A DNA stretch of 64,000 nucleotides, from contig OX639965.1 in the NCBI GenBank assembly GCA_951828235.1, forward strand, positions 2,166,212 to 2,230,211, written 5' to 3'. The translations under genes and the position numbers were made by a program. Shown here in pieces: positions 44,275 to 53,917 of the stretch (its first letter is position 1; every line of letters begins with the position of its first letter). This DNA is from an uncultured Gammaproteobacteria bacterium (GTDB lineage: Bacteria; Pseudomonadota; Gammaproteobacteria; Steroidobacterales; Foliamicaceae). A model generated the notes under the pieces. The model saw only the letters and a program-made list of their open reading frames with translations, searched no databases and was not told where the DNA came from.

Positions 44275-45743
44275 TTTTCTACTTCCTCCGCAGGTGTCAT
44301 GCACTTCTTCAACGGCTTCAGGAAAACCGCGAGGATCAGGCCGCTTCCCACCGTTGTGAGCACGATCTGCCAGTACAGGCCGGGCATGTCGCTGAGCGCC
44401 TCGGGATCGAATTCTCCCGCGATCAGGCCGGCAATCAGGCTGCCCAGGGATGCGCCCAGGAACCAGATGCCCATCATCTGGCCGACGTATTTCTTCGGCG
44501 CCAGCCGCGTTACCGCGGAAAGGCCTACCGGGCTCAGGCAAAGCTCGCCGGTGGTGTGCAGCAGATAGGTGAAAAACAGCCAGGTGGGGAGGACCGGGTT
44601 TCCTTCGGCCACCAGCGTGGCGGCGCCGATCATTACCAGGAAGCCCAGCCCCAGTTGTATGAGCCCAAAGGCGAATTTGAGCGGTGTGGAGGGGTCCAGA
44701 TTGCGTCGCGCGAGGGCCGTCCACAGCATCGCGAACAATGGACCCAGGACGATGATGAAGAAGGGATTGAGCGACTGGAACCACTCGGCCGGGAAGCTGA
44801 ACGAGCCGAACTCGCGAATGGTGTAGCGCTCGGCGAACAGGTTAAGCGACGAGCCGGATTGCTCGAACCCGGCCCAGAACATGGCGGCGCCGAAGAACAA
44901 TACGATGATGCCGATCACGCGCAGGCGTTGGTCTCGCGTAAGTCCAACGAAAAACAGCAGGAACAGGAAGTAGATCGCGGCCACCACGACGATCACCAGG
45001 GCGCTGGCTTCCGCTATGGCGCGGGCATTCAGTTCGATGGCGCCGCCAAGCGCGCCGGCATAGACCGCAGCGAGCGCTGCAAGAGCCGCCGCCACGCCCA
45101 GCCAGACCTTCCTTCGATACGCGGACGAGGCCGCGGACTCGGGACGGGCGCCGGCCTCGCCGAGGTAATGGCGGGTGTAGCGGTATTGCACCAGGCCGAA
45201 GAGCATTCCCACGCCGGCCGCCACGAACCCGTAGTGCCAGTTGTAGTCCGCGAGCCAGCCGCACACCAGCGGTCCGATGAACGCGCCGACGTTGATGCCC
45301 AGGTAATAGATCGTGAATCCGCCGTCGCGGCGCGGATCGCTGGGCGCATACAGCTGGCCGACGAGCGCGCTGATGTTCGGCTTGAGCAGGCCGGTGCCTA
45401 GCACCACGAGGATCAGGCCGAGGTAGAAGGCAGCGACGCTGGGAACGGCAAGCACGAAGTGCCCGAACATGATGATGATGCCGCCCACCCACACTGCGCG
45501 CTGGCCGCCCAGAAGGCGGTCCGCCATCCATCCCCCCGGCAGGGCCACCAGGTAAACGGCGGCGGTATACACGCCGTAAATGGCGGTGGCGATTTCGTCG
45601 GTCAGGCCCATTCCGCCTCTCTGCACCTGGTCGACCATGAAGAGGACGAGCAGGGCGCGCATGCCGTAGTAGCTCATGCGCTCCCACATCTCGGTGAAGA
45701 ACAGGGTGACGAGACCCCGCGGATGGCGGAAGAAATTCAGCAT
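44271..45743 (-). CDS. POT/PTR family proton-coupled di/tripeptide transporter
   Basis: This 490-residue membrane protein has about 14 helices and POT motifs: FTEMWERMSYYGMRALLVLF in helix 1 (the ExxER-type coupling motif) and TIYYLGINVGAFIGPLVCG (PTR2 signature). It imports di- and tripeptides with protons. The ATG at 45743 removes a 16-residue extension. It is first in a two-gene operon with the periplasmic dipeptidase, an efficient pairing in which cleavage products are taken up directly. Confidence 0.93.
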   Translation of the reverse strand: MLNFFRHPRGLVTLFFTEMWERMSYYGMRALLVLFMVDQVQRGGMGLTDEIATAIYGVYTAAVYLVALPGGWMADRLLGGQRAVWVGGIIIMFGHFVLAVPSVAAFYLGLILVVLGTGLLKPNISALVGQLYAPSDPRRDGGFTIYYLGINVGAFIGPLVCGWLADYNWHYGFVAAGVGMLFGLVQYRYTRHYLGEAGARPESAASSAYRRKVWLGVAAALAALAAVYAGALGGAIELNARAIAEASALVIVVVAAIYFLFLLFFVGLTRDQRLRVIGIIVLFFGAAMFWAGFEQSGSSLNLFAERYTIREFGSFSFPAEWFQSLNPFFIIVLGPLFAMLWTALARRNLDPSTPLKFAFGLIQLGLGFLVMIGAATLVAEGNPVLPTWLFFTYLLHTTGELCLSPVGLSAVTRLAPKKYVGQMMGIWFLGASLGSLIAGLIAGEFDPEALSDMPGLYWQIVLTTVGSGLILAVFLKPLKKCMTPAEEVEK

Positions 45744-45801
45744 CGGCGCATTATAAGCAGCGCATACATTGCGCGGCCGCCGCGCTATCATTTCCGCCGC
45801 C

Positions 45802-46359
45802 GTGCAGGTTATTCTGGATTTTTTCTTTCTCGTGCCGTTTCTGGCGGCTTACCTCCTGTGGGGGCTGATCCCTGCGGTGTGGGTGCTGATGGGCGCGGTA
45901 ATCGTGCAGGTTGCCGCTCAGTGGCTGATCGGCGGGCGCTACAAGCCGAAACCGATTACGCTGGCGTCCGCGGGGCTGGTGCTTTTTTTCGGCACATTGA
46001 CCGTCGTGCTCAAGGACCCTGTGTTCATCAAGTGGAAGCCGACCGTCCTGTACTGGGCGACGAGCGTTGCGCTACTTGGCGCGCGACTGTGGAAGCGCAA
46101 GGGCGTGGTCCACGCCATCCTGACCTCGCAGTCGGAGGGCTTTGCCGCCCTGCCGGCGCGCGCGGCGTCGGTGCTCGACTGGGCGTGGCTGATGTTCCTG
46201 GTAGTGATGGGCGCGCTCAATATTTGGGTGGCGTATACCTTCAGCGAGTCCACCTGGGTTTACTTCAAGCTGTTCGGCCTCACCGCCCTGACCCTGGTAT
46301 TCGTCCTGCTGCAGGGCCTGTGGGTGGTGCGGTCCCTGAAGGCGGTCGAAAGCGAGTGA
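45802..46359 (+). CDS. yciB: septation/inner-membrane protein YciB (IspZ family)
   Basis: This 185-residue inner-membrane protein has five or six helices and the family start VILDFFFLVPFLAAYLLWG. The conserved core reads DPVFIKWKPTVLYW. YciB influences cell envelope synthesis and division. The GTG at 45802 aligns with the normal N-terminus; the longer frame from 45769 adds 11 residues lying in the divergent promoter. No clear ribosome site is visible. Its stop overlaps the bolA start as GTGA. Confidence 0.9.
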   Translation: MQVILDFFFLVPFLAAYLLWGLIPAVWVLMGAVIVQVAAQWLIGGRYKPKPITLASAGLVLFFGTLTVVLKDPVFIKWKPTVLYWATSVALLGARLWKRKGVVHAILTSQSEGFAALPARAASVLDWAWLMFLVVMGALNIWVAYTFSESTWVYFKLFGLTALTLVFVLLQGLWVVRSLKAVESE

Positions 46360-46631
46360 CCGCAGATCGTCCCGCGCTGATTCGCGCCCTGCTGCTTGAG
46401 GCCCTTGCCCCCTGCGAGGTCGAGGTTCGGGACGATTCGCACCGGCACGCAGGCCACGTCGGCGCCCGCGATGGCGGCGGCCATTTTTCGGTTCGTATCG
46501 TGGCGGAGCAGTTCGACGGTCTGGCCCCGCTCGCGCGCCATCGGAAAGTCTACGCCGCGCTGGACGAACTGATGAACGGCCCCATCCACGCCCTTGCGAT
46601 CAACGCCCTGACCCCCGACGAGGCGGCCTGA
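46356..46631 (+). CDS. BolA family protein
   Basis: This 91-residue protein follows yciB with a four-base GTGA overlap. It shows the BolA pattern: HRHAGH, GGHFSVRIVAEQF and the conserved ARHRKVYAAL plus IHALAINALTP. BolA-like proteins work with monothiol glutaredoxins in iron-sulfur handling. yciB-bolA linkage is common in Gammaproteobacteria. The GTG start is set by the overlap and family length. Confidence 0.9.
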   Translation: MTADRPALIRALLLEALAPCEVEVRDDSHRHAGHVGARDGGGHFSVRIVAEQFDGLAPLARHRKVYAALDELMNGPIHALAINALTPDEAA

Positions 46632-46646
46632 GCGACGCCAACTAAA

Positions 46647-46718
46647 GCGCGTTCCCGCCCCCTTTCCCGGCAGGAGCGTCGCGAAGTGGCTCCGAAGGGA
46701 AAGGGGGCGGGAACGCGC
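46647..46718. repeat. inverted-repeat element with 22-bp perfect arms
   Basis: The arm at 46,647-46,668 (GCGCGTTCCCGCCCCCTTTC...) is exactly complementary to 46,697-46,718. A 5-base inner stem (GGAGC / GCTCC) lies in the loop. Placed between convergent bolA and a hydrolase gene, it could act as a bidirectional terminator or be a small mobile palindrome. Confidence 0.7.
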
Positions 46719-46728
46719 GAAGGATCTT

Positions 46729-47544
46729 CTACGCGCCCCGAAGAAACTCCAGAATAACGTCCACGTACTCTGCGGCCTTATGCGGATAGTGCATCGGATG
46801 CCCCCCGGCGAATGAGTGTCCAACCGAGCCGTCAACCAGCTCCAGGACCTTCTCGTGGCAGTTGTTCAAGGGGTCCGTCTCGGCAGTGAGCGCCAGCGTG
46901 GGCTTGCGGACCTTTCCTAGCGCGGCCTCCATGTCGTATTCCCTGAGCGCCTCCGTTGCGTCGTCCATCTGCTGCGCCAGCATGCTGTCGATGACGGCGT
47001 TGCGCAGCAGGGCGGCACCTTGTTCGTCAAGCTCGAATCCCGAATCCCACATGCGCTGAAGCCACAGCGAGCGTTCCCATACCCAGGCGACGTGGGCGCC
47101 GTCCTCCGACCATTCCGGGGCCGGCTGCCGGGACAGCTTGAGCACCTCGTCGCGAAAGGCGCGGTCCCAGACCGGGCAGCCGTCCAGGACCAGATGCGTA
47201 ACGCGATCGGGATGGCGAAGCGAAAGTTCAACCGCGAATTCGGAAGAAACATGGCCGCCGACCACGGCCGCGGACTCAAGTCCCAGGCCGTCCATGACCG
47301 CGGCGATGTTGTCGGCGTAGTCCCTTACCCACCAGGGAGCGGGGCGCGGGTCCGACTGGCCGTATCCCATGTTGTCCGGGGCGTAGCCGGCGTATCCCGA
47401 GTTGCCGAGTTCCTCAAGCGCCGGAATGTACAGACGGCTGGATGCCGGGGTCCAGTGCAGCAGCAGGATCGGCGGCCCCGCGCCGGCGGACCGGACATGG
47501 ACGAATCCCGAGGGCGTTTCGACCAGCCTGCGGCGGATGGTCAT
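46729..47544 (-). CDS. alpha/beta hydrolase with histidine at the nucleophile position
   Basis: This 271-residue protein has an alpha/beta-hydrolase layout: oxyanion region LLLHWTP, DNMGYGQSDPRP, then the elbow VVGGHVSS and a late His in GGHPMHYP. Aligning the elbow with GxSxG places His where Ser should be. The rest of the fold is intact, so the protein is maintained. It is probably cytoplasmic (no signal). It is followed by a REP copy and a PhyH dioxygenase gene on the same strand. Confidence 0.84.
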   Translation of the reverse strand: MTIRRRLVETPSGFVHVRSAGAGPPILLLHWTPASSRLYIPALEELGNSGYAGYAPDNMGYGQSDPRPAPWWVRDYADNIAAVMDGLGLESAAVVGGHVSSEFAVELSLRHPDRVTHLVLDGCPVWDRAFRDEVLKLSRQPAPEWSEDGAHVAWVWERSLWLQRMWDSGFELDEQGAALLRNAVIDSMLAQQMDDATEALREYDMEAALGKVRKPTLALTAETDPLNNCHEKVLELVDGSVGHSFAGGHPMHYPHKAAEYVDVILEFLRGA

Positions 47545-47570
47545 GCCAGGCGGTCCTGTCGCCCCAGTAT

Positions 47571-47600
47571 CCTGGAGGGCGGGACGCCCTTCCTCCCGGG
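47571..47600. repeat. REP-like half-unit, copy 6
   Basis: CTGGAGGGCGGGACGCCCTT, then CCTCCCGGG, is the reverse complement of the GGGAG-N-GGGCGTCCCGCC half-unit. It lies between the hydrolase and PhyH genes. Confidence 0.7.
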
Positions 47601-47617
47601 AACTGCCGGAAACAAAC

Positions 47618-48481
47618 TCAGGCGGCTTTCTTGCGCGGCGGTCGCCGCCAGGTCACCGGCATCAGCGAATCGGGAAGGCGTTCGCCCTCTCTTAACGATT
47701 CGCTGCCCTCGAACGGGTTCTTTCTTGCCGTTGGATTGAACTGGTAGCGGATGTCGCTGCCGATCCATCGCAGCGAGAACCCGAGGCGGCGCCCGGCGTA
47801 GCCGGCCGTGCGTGGCCTGGAGGCGTGAATCGTCTTCGGGTGGATAATCAGCATGTCCCCGGCGCGCGCTTCCCATACGCGGATGTCCGCGTCGGGAGCG
47901 CTGACCCGCTCCAGCAGCTCCGACCAGGGATGGAAGTTGGGCGGCGCCTCGACACCCTCAAGCGCCCAGGAACTGACATAGCGGTGCGGATCCTTGTTGG
48001 ACGCGGCCAGGGTAAGCAAGGGAGCGTTGTCGGGGCCCATGTCGGTCAGCGCCACCCACATCGACGGGCTGTGCTCGCCCGAGAACGGAAACAGGCACTC
48101 GTCGTTGTGCCAGGGTGTGGCCGTTTCCTCCTTGCTGCCTTCCTTGAGAAAAGTGCCGTCCACCCAGGCGCGCATTTCGTCCGAACCGATCACGTCGGCG
48201 ACGATCTCGGCGCAGCCGCATTCCTCGACCAGGGCCTGCATTTCCGGCACTCGCCAGTAGACATTGACGAGCCGCACGTAACCGTCGTGGTCCTCGAATT
48301 CCACGTCGCGCATGGTCTCGTGGGGGCCGAAGGAGATCGAGCCGTCGCGCAGCCCGGCGACCACCGAATCGATGACCCGCGTCATCTTTTCGACCCATTC
48401 CCTGGAGAAGACTCCCGGCACATGGGCCACGCCTACGTCCCTGTAGGCGTCGATGATTTCCCGCGTTACCTTGGGGTGCAT
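47618..48481 (-). CDS. phytanoyl-CoA dioxygenase (PhyH) family protein
   Basis: This 287-residue non-haem iron 2-oxoglutarate dioxygenase has His125-x-Asp127 in TPWHNDECL and a distal His219 in TIHASRPR, followed by an Arg suited to bind 2-oxoglutarate (GRRLGFSLR). PhyH relatives hydroxylate acyl-CoA, ectoine, or assorted natural products. The substrate is not apparent. A TonB receptor gene lies 11 bases upstream on the same strand, so uptake and oxidation of one ligand by one operon is likely. The C-terminus is very basic (RRPPRKKAA). Confidence 0.9.
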   Translation of the reverse strand: MHPKVTREIIDAYRDVGVAHVPGVFSREWVEKMTRVIDSVVAGLRDGSISFGPHETMRDVEFEDHDGYVRLVNVYWRVPEMQALVEECGCAEIVADVIGSDEMRAWVDGTFLKEGSKEETATPWHNDECLFPFSGEHSPSMWVALTDMGPDNAPLLTLAASNKDPHRYVSSWALEGVEAPPNFHPWSELLERVSAPDADIRVWEARAGDMLIIHPKTIHASRPRTAGYAGRRLGFSLRWIGSDIRYQFNPTARKNPFEGSESLREGERLPDSLMPVTWRRPPRKKAA

Positions 48482-48492
48482 GTAAACGGCCC

Positions 48493-50901
48493 TTACATGC
48501 TGTAGCTGACGCGCAGACCCACTATGCGCGGAATCGGGCGGTAGCCGAAGCCGGAGGGCGCAAAGCCATTGAAGAAATCCACGTACAGATTGCCGTCGGT
48601 CACGGTATCGTCGTCCAGCAGGTTGTCCACGTAGAGCGCGGCGCGCAGGCTTTCGCCACGGACTCCGAGCTGACCGTCCACCCGCCAGTAGTCGGGTTGC
48701 GTGGCCACGTTGGCCGACGAGACGAAGCGCTCTGAGGTGTAACGCGCGCTCATGTCAACAAACCAGTCCCAGTTGCCGGTCAGGCTGTCCGTGTAATTGC
48801 CGTTGAGGTTGAGCTGGTGCTCGGGCAGGTCGGCCGGCCTGTTGCCGTCCTTGATCAACAGACAGGCTGGCCGGGCGAAGTCCAGAAATTCGCCGCAGCC
48901 GCTTTCGCCGATCCGAGAAGCGCTGGTGGAGACTACCCGGAAATTGTTGAACTCCCCGTTGATGTAGGTGTAGGCGCCGGACAAGGTCAGTTCTTCCGAT
49001 GCCCGCCAGTTCGCCTCGAACTCGAGCCCCCAGATCGTCGATTTACCGGCATTTTCGATCACGGGCTGCAATTGCTGCGCCTCTTCGTTGAAAATCTGGG
49101 AGGAGACCTGCTGGTCGGTGTAGTCCTGGTAGAAGCCGGCCGCGTTGAATGCCAGCGCGCCGCCCATCAGCAGCATCTTGGCGCCCACTTCATACGACCA
49201 CAGCGATTCCCGGTCGAAAGGCCTGTCCAGCGAGAAGACCGCGCCATCCTGGAAGCCGGAAGGCTTCACGCCCTTGCCGATCGCCCCATACAGGTTCAGG
49301 TTCTCATCGGGCCGGTAGCTGAGCGCGACGCGAGGAATGGAATATTTCTCCTCGATTGTTTCGGAGTGATATCCGGTCACTGCTCCGAACGAACTCAGTA
49401 TCGGAGGCGCGACGCCGCCCAGCGAGATGACGCCGAAGAAGAAGTTGAAGGGCGGATCGAAGTCCAGGATGTGCTGGATTTCCTCGTCCGTGTAACGGAT
49501 TTCCGCCGACGCGAACAGCTTGTCGGACAGCGCATACTCCGCCCAGGCGAACGCCGACGTGTGATCGGTGTAGCGGCTGATGTGACGGCCCTCGCCGTCG
49601 CGCGTGTCGTAGAAGGCGGCGACGTCGGAATCGAAGATCGGCCCGAGCAGCGCCAGTCCGGTGTCGTTACTGCCGAACTGATCCACGTCCTCCCTCCAGT
49701 ACAAGCCGCCCAAGAGCCATTGGAAACGGCTTTCCGTCTGCGAGAAGATGCGAACCTCCTGGCTCAACTGGACGGTGTCGTTGATCCGTTCGGTTTCCTG
49801 GAAGGCCCCCGTTACCATGCCGTTGACCGATCCGCTGACGAAATCGTTGTCCTGGAATATGTCGTCGTTCGAGTCCACCCAGCTGGTCAGCGACTTGAGC
49901 CCGATGCTGCCGGCGTCCCAGTCGGAAATGACGGTGGCGCGGAAATAATCGACCTCCATGCCCTTGTAGTCCTCGCCGGTCCGGTGATTGACGTCGAAGC
50001 CGATGGGGCCGTCCACCAGCGGTCCCGAAAAGATCCGCGTGGTGGCCCTGTTGAGCACAATTTCCGCTCCCCCAACGAGATTCACGTCGGTGTTGCCGTT
50101 GATGACGAACGCGGCTTGGGGCGCATAACTCTCGTCGGAGTATTCCAGCCGTCCGTACACGGAGAAGTTCTCGCTGGCCTGGAGCAGGAAGGCGGCGGAA
50201 ATGCCCATTCCGTCACCGCCGCCCACATAGTCGTCGGAAACCGTGTTCTTGAAGGAACCCCGCTCATCGAAGTAGTAGGCGTTTACCCGCACACCGAACG
50301 CGTCCTCGACCACCGGCGCCCCGCCGGAGACCCTTATCTCCTGGCCGGATTCGCTGTGCACCTCAATTGCGGCCTTCAGGTCGTACTCGTCCAGGCTCGG
50401 GCGCTTGGTGATGTAGTTCACGGCGCCGCCGAAGGCGGAGCGCCCGTAGAGGGCCGCCTGCGGACCCTTCACGACCTCGATCCGCTCGACGTCCACCAGC
50501 CGCAGGCGGGCGAGGCTACCGCCGCCGGCCACCTGGACGTTCTGCGATGAAATATCGATGTCGTCGATCAGCAGACCAACGCTGTTGCGGCCCTGTTCCG
50601 CCTGCAGGCCGCGCAGGGCCGGGGCGTAGTCATTCTGCGTAACCGAGCGGTCGAAGGTCAGGCCAGGCACGATCTTGGCTATGTCCTGCAGGTCGCTGAG
50701 ACCGAAATTCTCGATCTGTTCTTCCGTGATCGCGGTAATGGCGACTGGGATATCGAAAAGATTTTCCTCGCGCTTTCGTGCCGTGACGATAATTTCTTCC
50801 AGGACGACCTCCTGGGCAAATGCCGGGGTTTGGATGATTCCGAAGGGCAATAGCGTCAGAGCGGTCGCTGCCAATACAGCTTTCGAAGTAAGCGTTCTCA
50901 T
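48493..50901 (-). CDS. TonB-dependent outer-membrane receptor
   Basis: This 802-residue receptor has a signal peptide ending AFAQ, the plug motif LEEIIVTARKREENLFDIP, the later VERIEVVKGPQAALYGRSAF, and a barrel ending PRIVGLRVSYSM. It is the first gene of an apparent operon with the PhyH dioxygenase (11-base gap). The ligand is unknown; the dioxygenase suggests an organic compound rather than a simple siderophore. Confidence 0.94.
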   Translation of the reverse strand: MRTLTSKAVLAATALTLLPFGIIQTPAFAQEVVLEEIIVTARKREENLFDIPVAITAITEEQIENFGLSDLQDIAKIVPGLTFDRSVTQNDYAPALRGLQAEQGRNSVGLLIDDIDISSQNVQVAGGGSLARLRLVDVERIEVVKGPQAALYGRSAFGGAVNYITKRPSLDEYDLKAAIEVHSESGQEIRVSGGAPVVEDAFGVRVNAYYFDERGSFKNTVSDDYVGGGDGMGISAAFLLQASENFSVYGRLEYSDESYAPQAAFVINGNTDVNLVGGAEIVLNRATTRIFSGPLVDGPIGFDVNHRTGEDYKGMEVDYFRATVISDWDAGSIGLKSLTSWVDSNDDIFQDNDFVSGSVNGMVTGAFQETERINDTVQLSQEVRIFSQTESRFQWLLGGLYWREDVDQFGSNDTGLALLGPIFDSDVAAFYDTRDGEGRHISRYTDHTSAFAWAEYALSDKLFASAEIRYTDEEIQHILDFDPPFNFFFGVISLGGVAPPILSSFGAVTGYHSETIEEKYSIPRVALSYRPDENLNLYGAIGKGVKPSGFQDGAVFSLDRPFDRESLWSYEVGAKMLLMGGALAFNAAGFYQDYTDQQVSSQIFNEEAQQLQPVIENAGKSTIWGLEFEANWRASEELTLSGAYTYINGEFNNFRVVSTSASRIGESGCGEFLDFARPACLLIKDGNRPADLPEHQLNLNGNYTDSLTGNWDWFVDMSARYTSERFVSSANVATQPDYWRVDGQLGVRGESLRAALYVDNLLDDDTVTDGNLYVDFFNGFAPSGFGYRPIPRIVGLRVSYSM

Positions 50902-51055
50902 ATGGATCTCCCGCGGCTAAGGCCAGCCGGGTTCAGTTCCGGCCAGCCGGTACGTGAATCGTTTGCGTCGAAGCGGCGCAAAGTCCCCCGGGGTCCCCAG
51001 GCGGCGTCGCGCAAACGCCTGCGCCCGATCTTAACAGACCGCCCCCGTGCGATTC

Positions 51056-52459
51056 TCAGCCCGCTGCGGCTGATGCGGCGCGCAGCGCCTTGAGTTTTTC
51101 TTCCGACAGGTCGTACTTGAACAGAAAAATCAGGCTGAGCCCGTACAGGGCGGCCGGCACCAGTCCCGCGCCCACGTATATGGCCGTGATTGCGCTTGCG
51201 GGTTGCTCCGCCTGCATGCCTTCGGTGCCTGCCTGGTATCCGAACCAGCCCAGGATATAGAGCGACAGCGCCGGTCCGATCGCAAAGGAGAACTTTTCGA
51301 CGGTGGTATAGAAGGCGGAAATCGTGGCTTCACGGCGCATTCCCGTCTTGAGGTAGTCGTACTCCACGGCATCCGGCAGCAGGGACGGCCCCATGACCAG
51401 CACGCCGCTGCCGAATATGCCCAGGAAGACGGCGCGGATGAAGACGTATGACATTGGATCTTCCGCCGTCGCCAGCAGCCAGGAGGCGGTGACGAGCGCG
51501 TAGCCCGCGGTGCTGAGCATATAGATCGAACGCTTGCCGTATTTCCGCGAGGCCCGGCTCCAAAGCGGGAGAATCAGAATGATGACGACCGTGATCGTGA
51601 CCAGGTAGACGGTCGTGAGCGTGTAGCTCATTCCAAGGATCACGACCTTGAAATACACGCCGGTCACGCCGGCCGTCGCCAGTCCCAGCAGCTGGCCGAG
51701 CTTGGCCCCCAACAGCAGCAGGAGCGGCCGATTGGCGAACGCTGACCTGATCTGCGTCCCGATCGGGTAGCGGTGTTGAGTAATTTCGGTCTGTCTTGCC
51801 GATCCGGTGCCGAAAAAGCAGTAAACGGACGCCAGGACAATGATTACCGTATAGATCCAGGCCATGGTGCCGTGCGCAGCGCGATCGTTGCCGAGGTATT
51901 CGACCAGGGCAAAGGAAAAGACCGAGATCAGGCCGCCCACATTGACGAACGCGATCCGGTGCGCCATGAGCGAGGTCCGAACGTGATAGCTGCCCGTCAT
52001 TTCGACAGGCATGGCCAGGTAGGGAATATTGAAGACGGTGTAGCCGGTATAGGTCACCAGCAAGCCCACGAACATGAAGGCTATCAGTGGCGCCTGGCCG
52101 GCGAACTCCGGGGGATTGAAGGCCAGCGCGAAGCCGGCCGCGGCAATGACTCCGCCAAGGAAGAGGAACGGGCGGCGGCGGCCCCAGCGGCTTCGGGTGC
52201 GGTCGCTGATGATTCCCATCAACGGATCGGTAACCACGTCGTAGAGCTTTGAAACCAGCAGCAGGGTGGCGACGCTGGTTGCGCCAATCCCGAGAAAGTT
52301 GGTCATAAAGGGCGCGAGGATGCCGGCGGGCGCATTCAGGACCACCGCCATGCCCAGCGCCCCGGCGCCGAAATTGATACGCAGTTTTCTTGAGACTGCG
52401 TCTCCCGCCCCCGGCGCGTCAGGCGCCGGCGATGGGTTTGCGTCCTTCCGTTCGTTCAT
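51056..52459 (-). CDS. GPH-family (MelB-like) MFS sugar/organic solute symporter
   Basis: This 467-residue transporter has twelve helices and the GPH signature between helices 2 and 3: DPLMGIISDRTRSRWGRRRP. The start at 52459 removes an 11-residue extension. It and the gene upstream at 52,511-53,917 are close paralogues with nearly the same length and motifs (for example YDYLKTGMRRE, LGNDRAAHGTM). GPH carriers use sodium or protons to import glycosides or glucuronides. Substrate unknown. Confidence 0.9.
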   Translation of the reverse strand: MNERKDANPSPAPDAPGAGDAVSRKLRINFGAGALGMAVVLNAPAGILAPFMTNFLGIGATSVATLLLVSKLYDVVTDPLMGIISDRTRSRWGRRRPFLFLGGVIAAAGFALAFNPPEFAGQAPLIAFMFVGLLVTYTGYTVFNIPYLAMPVEMTGSYHVRTSLMAHRIAFVNVGGLISVFSFALVEYLGNDRAAHGTMAWIYTVIIVLASVYCFFGTGSARQTEITQHRYPIGTQIRSAFANRPLLLLLGAKLGQLLGLATAGVTGVYFKVVILGMSYTLTTVYLVTITVVIILILPLWSRASRKYGKRSIYMLSTAGYALVTASWLLATAEDPMSYVFIRAVFLGIFGSGVLVMGPSLLPDAVEYDYLKTGMRREATISAFYTTVEKFSFAIGPALSLYILGWFGYQAGTEGMQAEQPASAITAIYVGAGLVPAALYGLSLIFLFKYDLSEEKLKALRAASAAAG

Positions 52460-52510
52460 GGAATCCCCTGGTGTGCTTGCGGGGCAGCACACTTGACTGT
52501 GGAGGGCAGT

Positions 52511-53917
52511 TTAGCCGCTCGGCCGGGGAACGGAGTCCGGCGGGCGCCCGCGCAGCGCATTGAGCCGGTCTTCCGAAAGGTCGTACTTGAACAGGAAGAC
52601 CAGGCTCAGTGCGTTCAGCGCGGCCGGCGTCAGGCCCGCGCCCATATAGATCGCGATAATGGCGGTTTGCGGCTGTTCGATCTCAAGGCCGTCCGTACCG
52701 GCCTGATAACCGAACCAGCTCAGGAAATAGAGCGCCAGCGCGGGGCCGATCGCAAACGCCAGCTTTTCCACGGTCGAGTAAAAGGACGACAGGGTGCCCT
52801 CCCGGCGCATTCCCGTCTTGAGGTAGTCGTACTCGACGGCGTCCGGCAGCAGCGCCGGTCCCATGACCAGAATGCCGGCGGCGAAGATGCCCAGGAGGAC
52901 CGCCCGGATGAAGATGTACGAGAGGGGATCGTCCGCCGTGGCCAGCAGCCACGTCAGCGTCACCAGCGCGTAACCGGCCGTGGCGGCCATGTAGGCGAGC
53001 CGCTTGCCGTACCTGCGGGAAGCCATGTTCCAGGCGGGAATGACCGCAAGGATTACCAGGCTGCTGGTATACAGGTACAGGGTCGTGAGCTGGTAGCTGA
53101 GTCCGAGGACCACGACCTTGAAGTACACCCCCGTCGCGGTTGAGAGCGACACCCCCAGCAACTGGCAGAACTTGGCCGACAGCAGAAGCATCAGCGGCCT
53201 GTTCTCGACAGCGGTCCGGACTTGCGTGCCGATCGAATAGGCATGCTCCTTCCGGACAGTCTGTCTCGCCGGCGCCGTGCCGAAGAAGCAATAGGTCGAC
53301 CCCAGAAAAATGAGGATTGCGAACGCCCAGCCCATGGTTCCGTGCGCGGCCCGGTCGTTTCCCAGCCATTGGACCAGCGCAAACGAGGACACCGCGATCA
53401 GTGCGCCGATATTCAGGAAGACGACGCGATACGACATCAGCGTAGTGCGCTCGTGGTAGCTGCTGGTCATTTCCGCGGGCATGGTCAGGTACGGAACATT
53501 GAAAAGCGTGTAACCCGTGTAGATGACCAGCAGCGATCCCAGCACATAAGCGATGAGCCAGGCCTGGTTGCCGATGGCCGGAGGGTTAAAGACAAGAGTG
53601 AGTCCGATTGCGCTGGCGACACCTCCCAGCATGAGGAATGGGCGGCGGCGGCCCCAGCGCGTTGTCGTCCGGTCACTGATAACGCCCATCAGCGGGTCGG
53701 TCACCATGTCGTACAGCTTGGACACCAGCAGCAGGGTGGCCGCCGCGCCCGCGCCTATGCCCAGAAAGTTGGTCATGAACGGAGCGAAGACACCGCCCAT
53801 GGTATTCAGGATCACTGCCATGCCCATTGCGCCGGCGCCGAAGTTCATGCGCAGGCTCCGCGGGAGAGCGCCATCAACACGCGCGGAATCGTGCGGCGGT
53901 GAATTGCTGGTTGCCAT
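52511..53917 (-). CDS. GPH-family MFS symporter, tandem paralogue
   Basis: This 468-residue transporter is the upstream member of a tandem pair, 51 bases from its copy. It shares the DPLMGVISDRTTTRWGRRRP signature and most helix boundaries with its neighbour. The ATG at 53917 is chosen; an extension to 54115 runs through the left end of the IS3 element. The IS lies just upstream and could have separated this gene from its native promoter. Confidence 0.9.
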   Translation of the reverse strand: MATSNSPPHDSARVDGALPRSLRMNFGAGAMGMAVILNTMGGVFAPFMTNFLGIGAGAAATLLLVSKLYDMVTDPLMGVISDRTTTRWGRRRPFLMLGGVASAIGLTLVFNPPAIGNQAWLIAYVLGSLLVIYTGYTLFNVPYLTMPAEMTSSYHERTTLMSYRVVFLNIGALIAVSSFALVQWLGNDRAAHGTMGWAFAILIFLGSTYCFFGTAPARQTVRKEHAYSIGTQVRTAVENRPLMLLLSAKFCQLLGVSLSTATGVYFKVVVLGLSYQLTTLYLYTSSLVILAVIPAWNMASRRYGKRLAYMAATAGYALVTLTWLLATADDPLSYIFIRAVLLGIFAAGILVMGPALLPDAVEYDYLKTGMRREGTLSSFYSTVEKLAFAIGPALALYFLSWFGYQAGTDGLEIEQPQTAIIAIYMGAGLTPAALNALSLVFLFKYDLSEDRLNALRGRPPDSVPRPSG

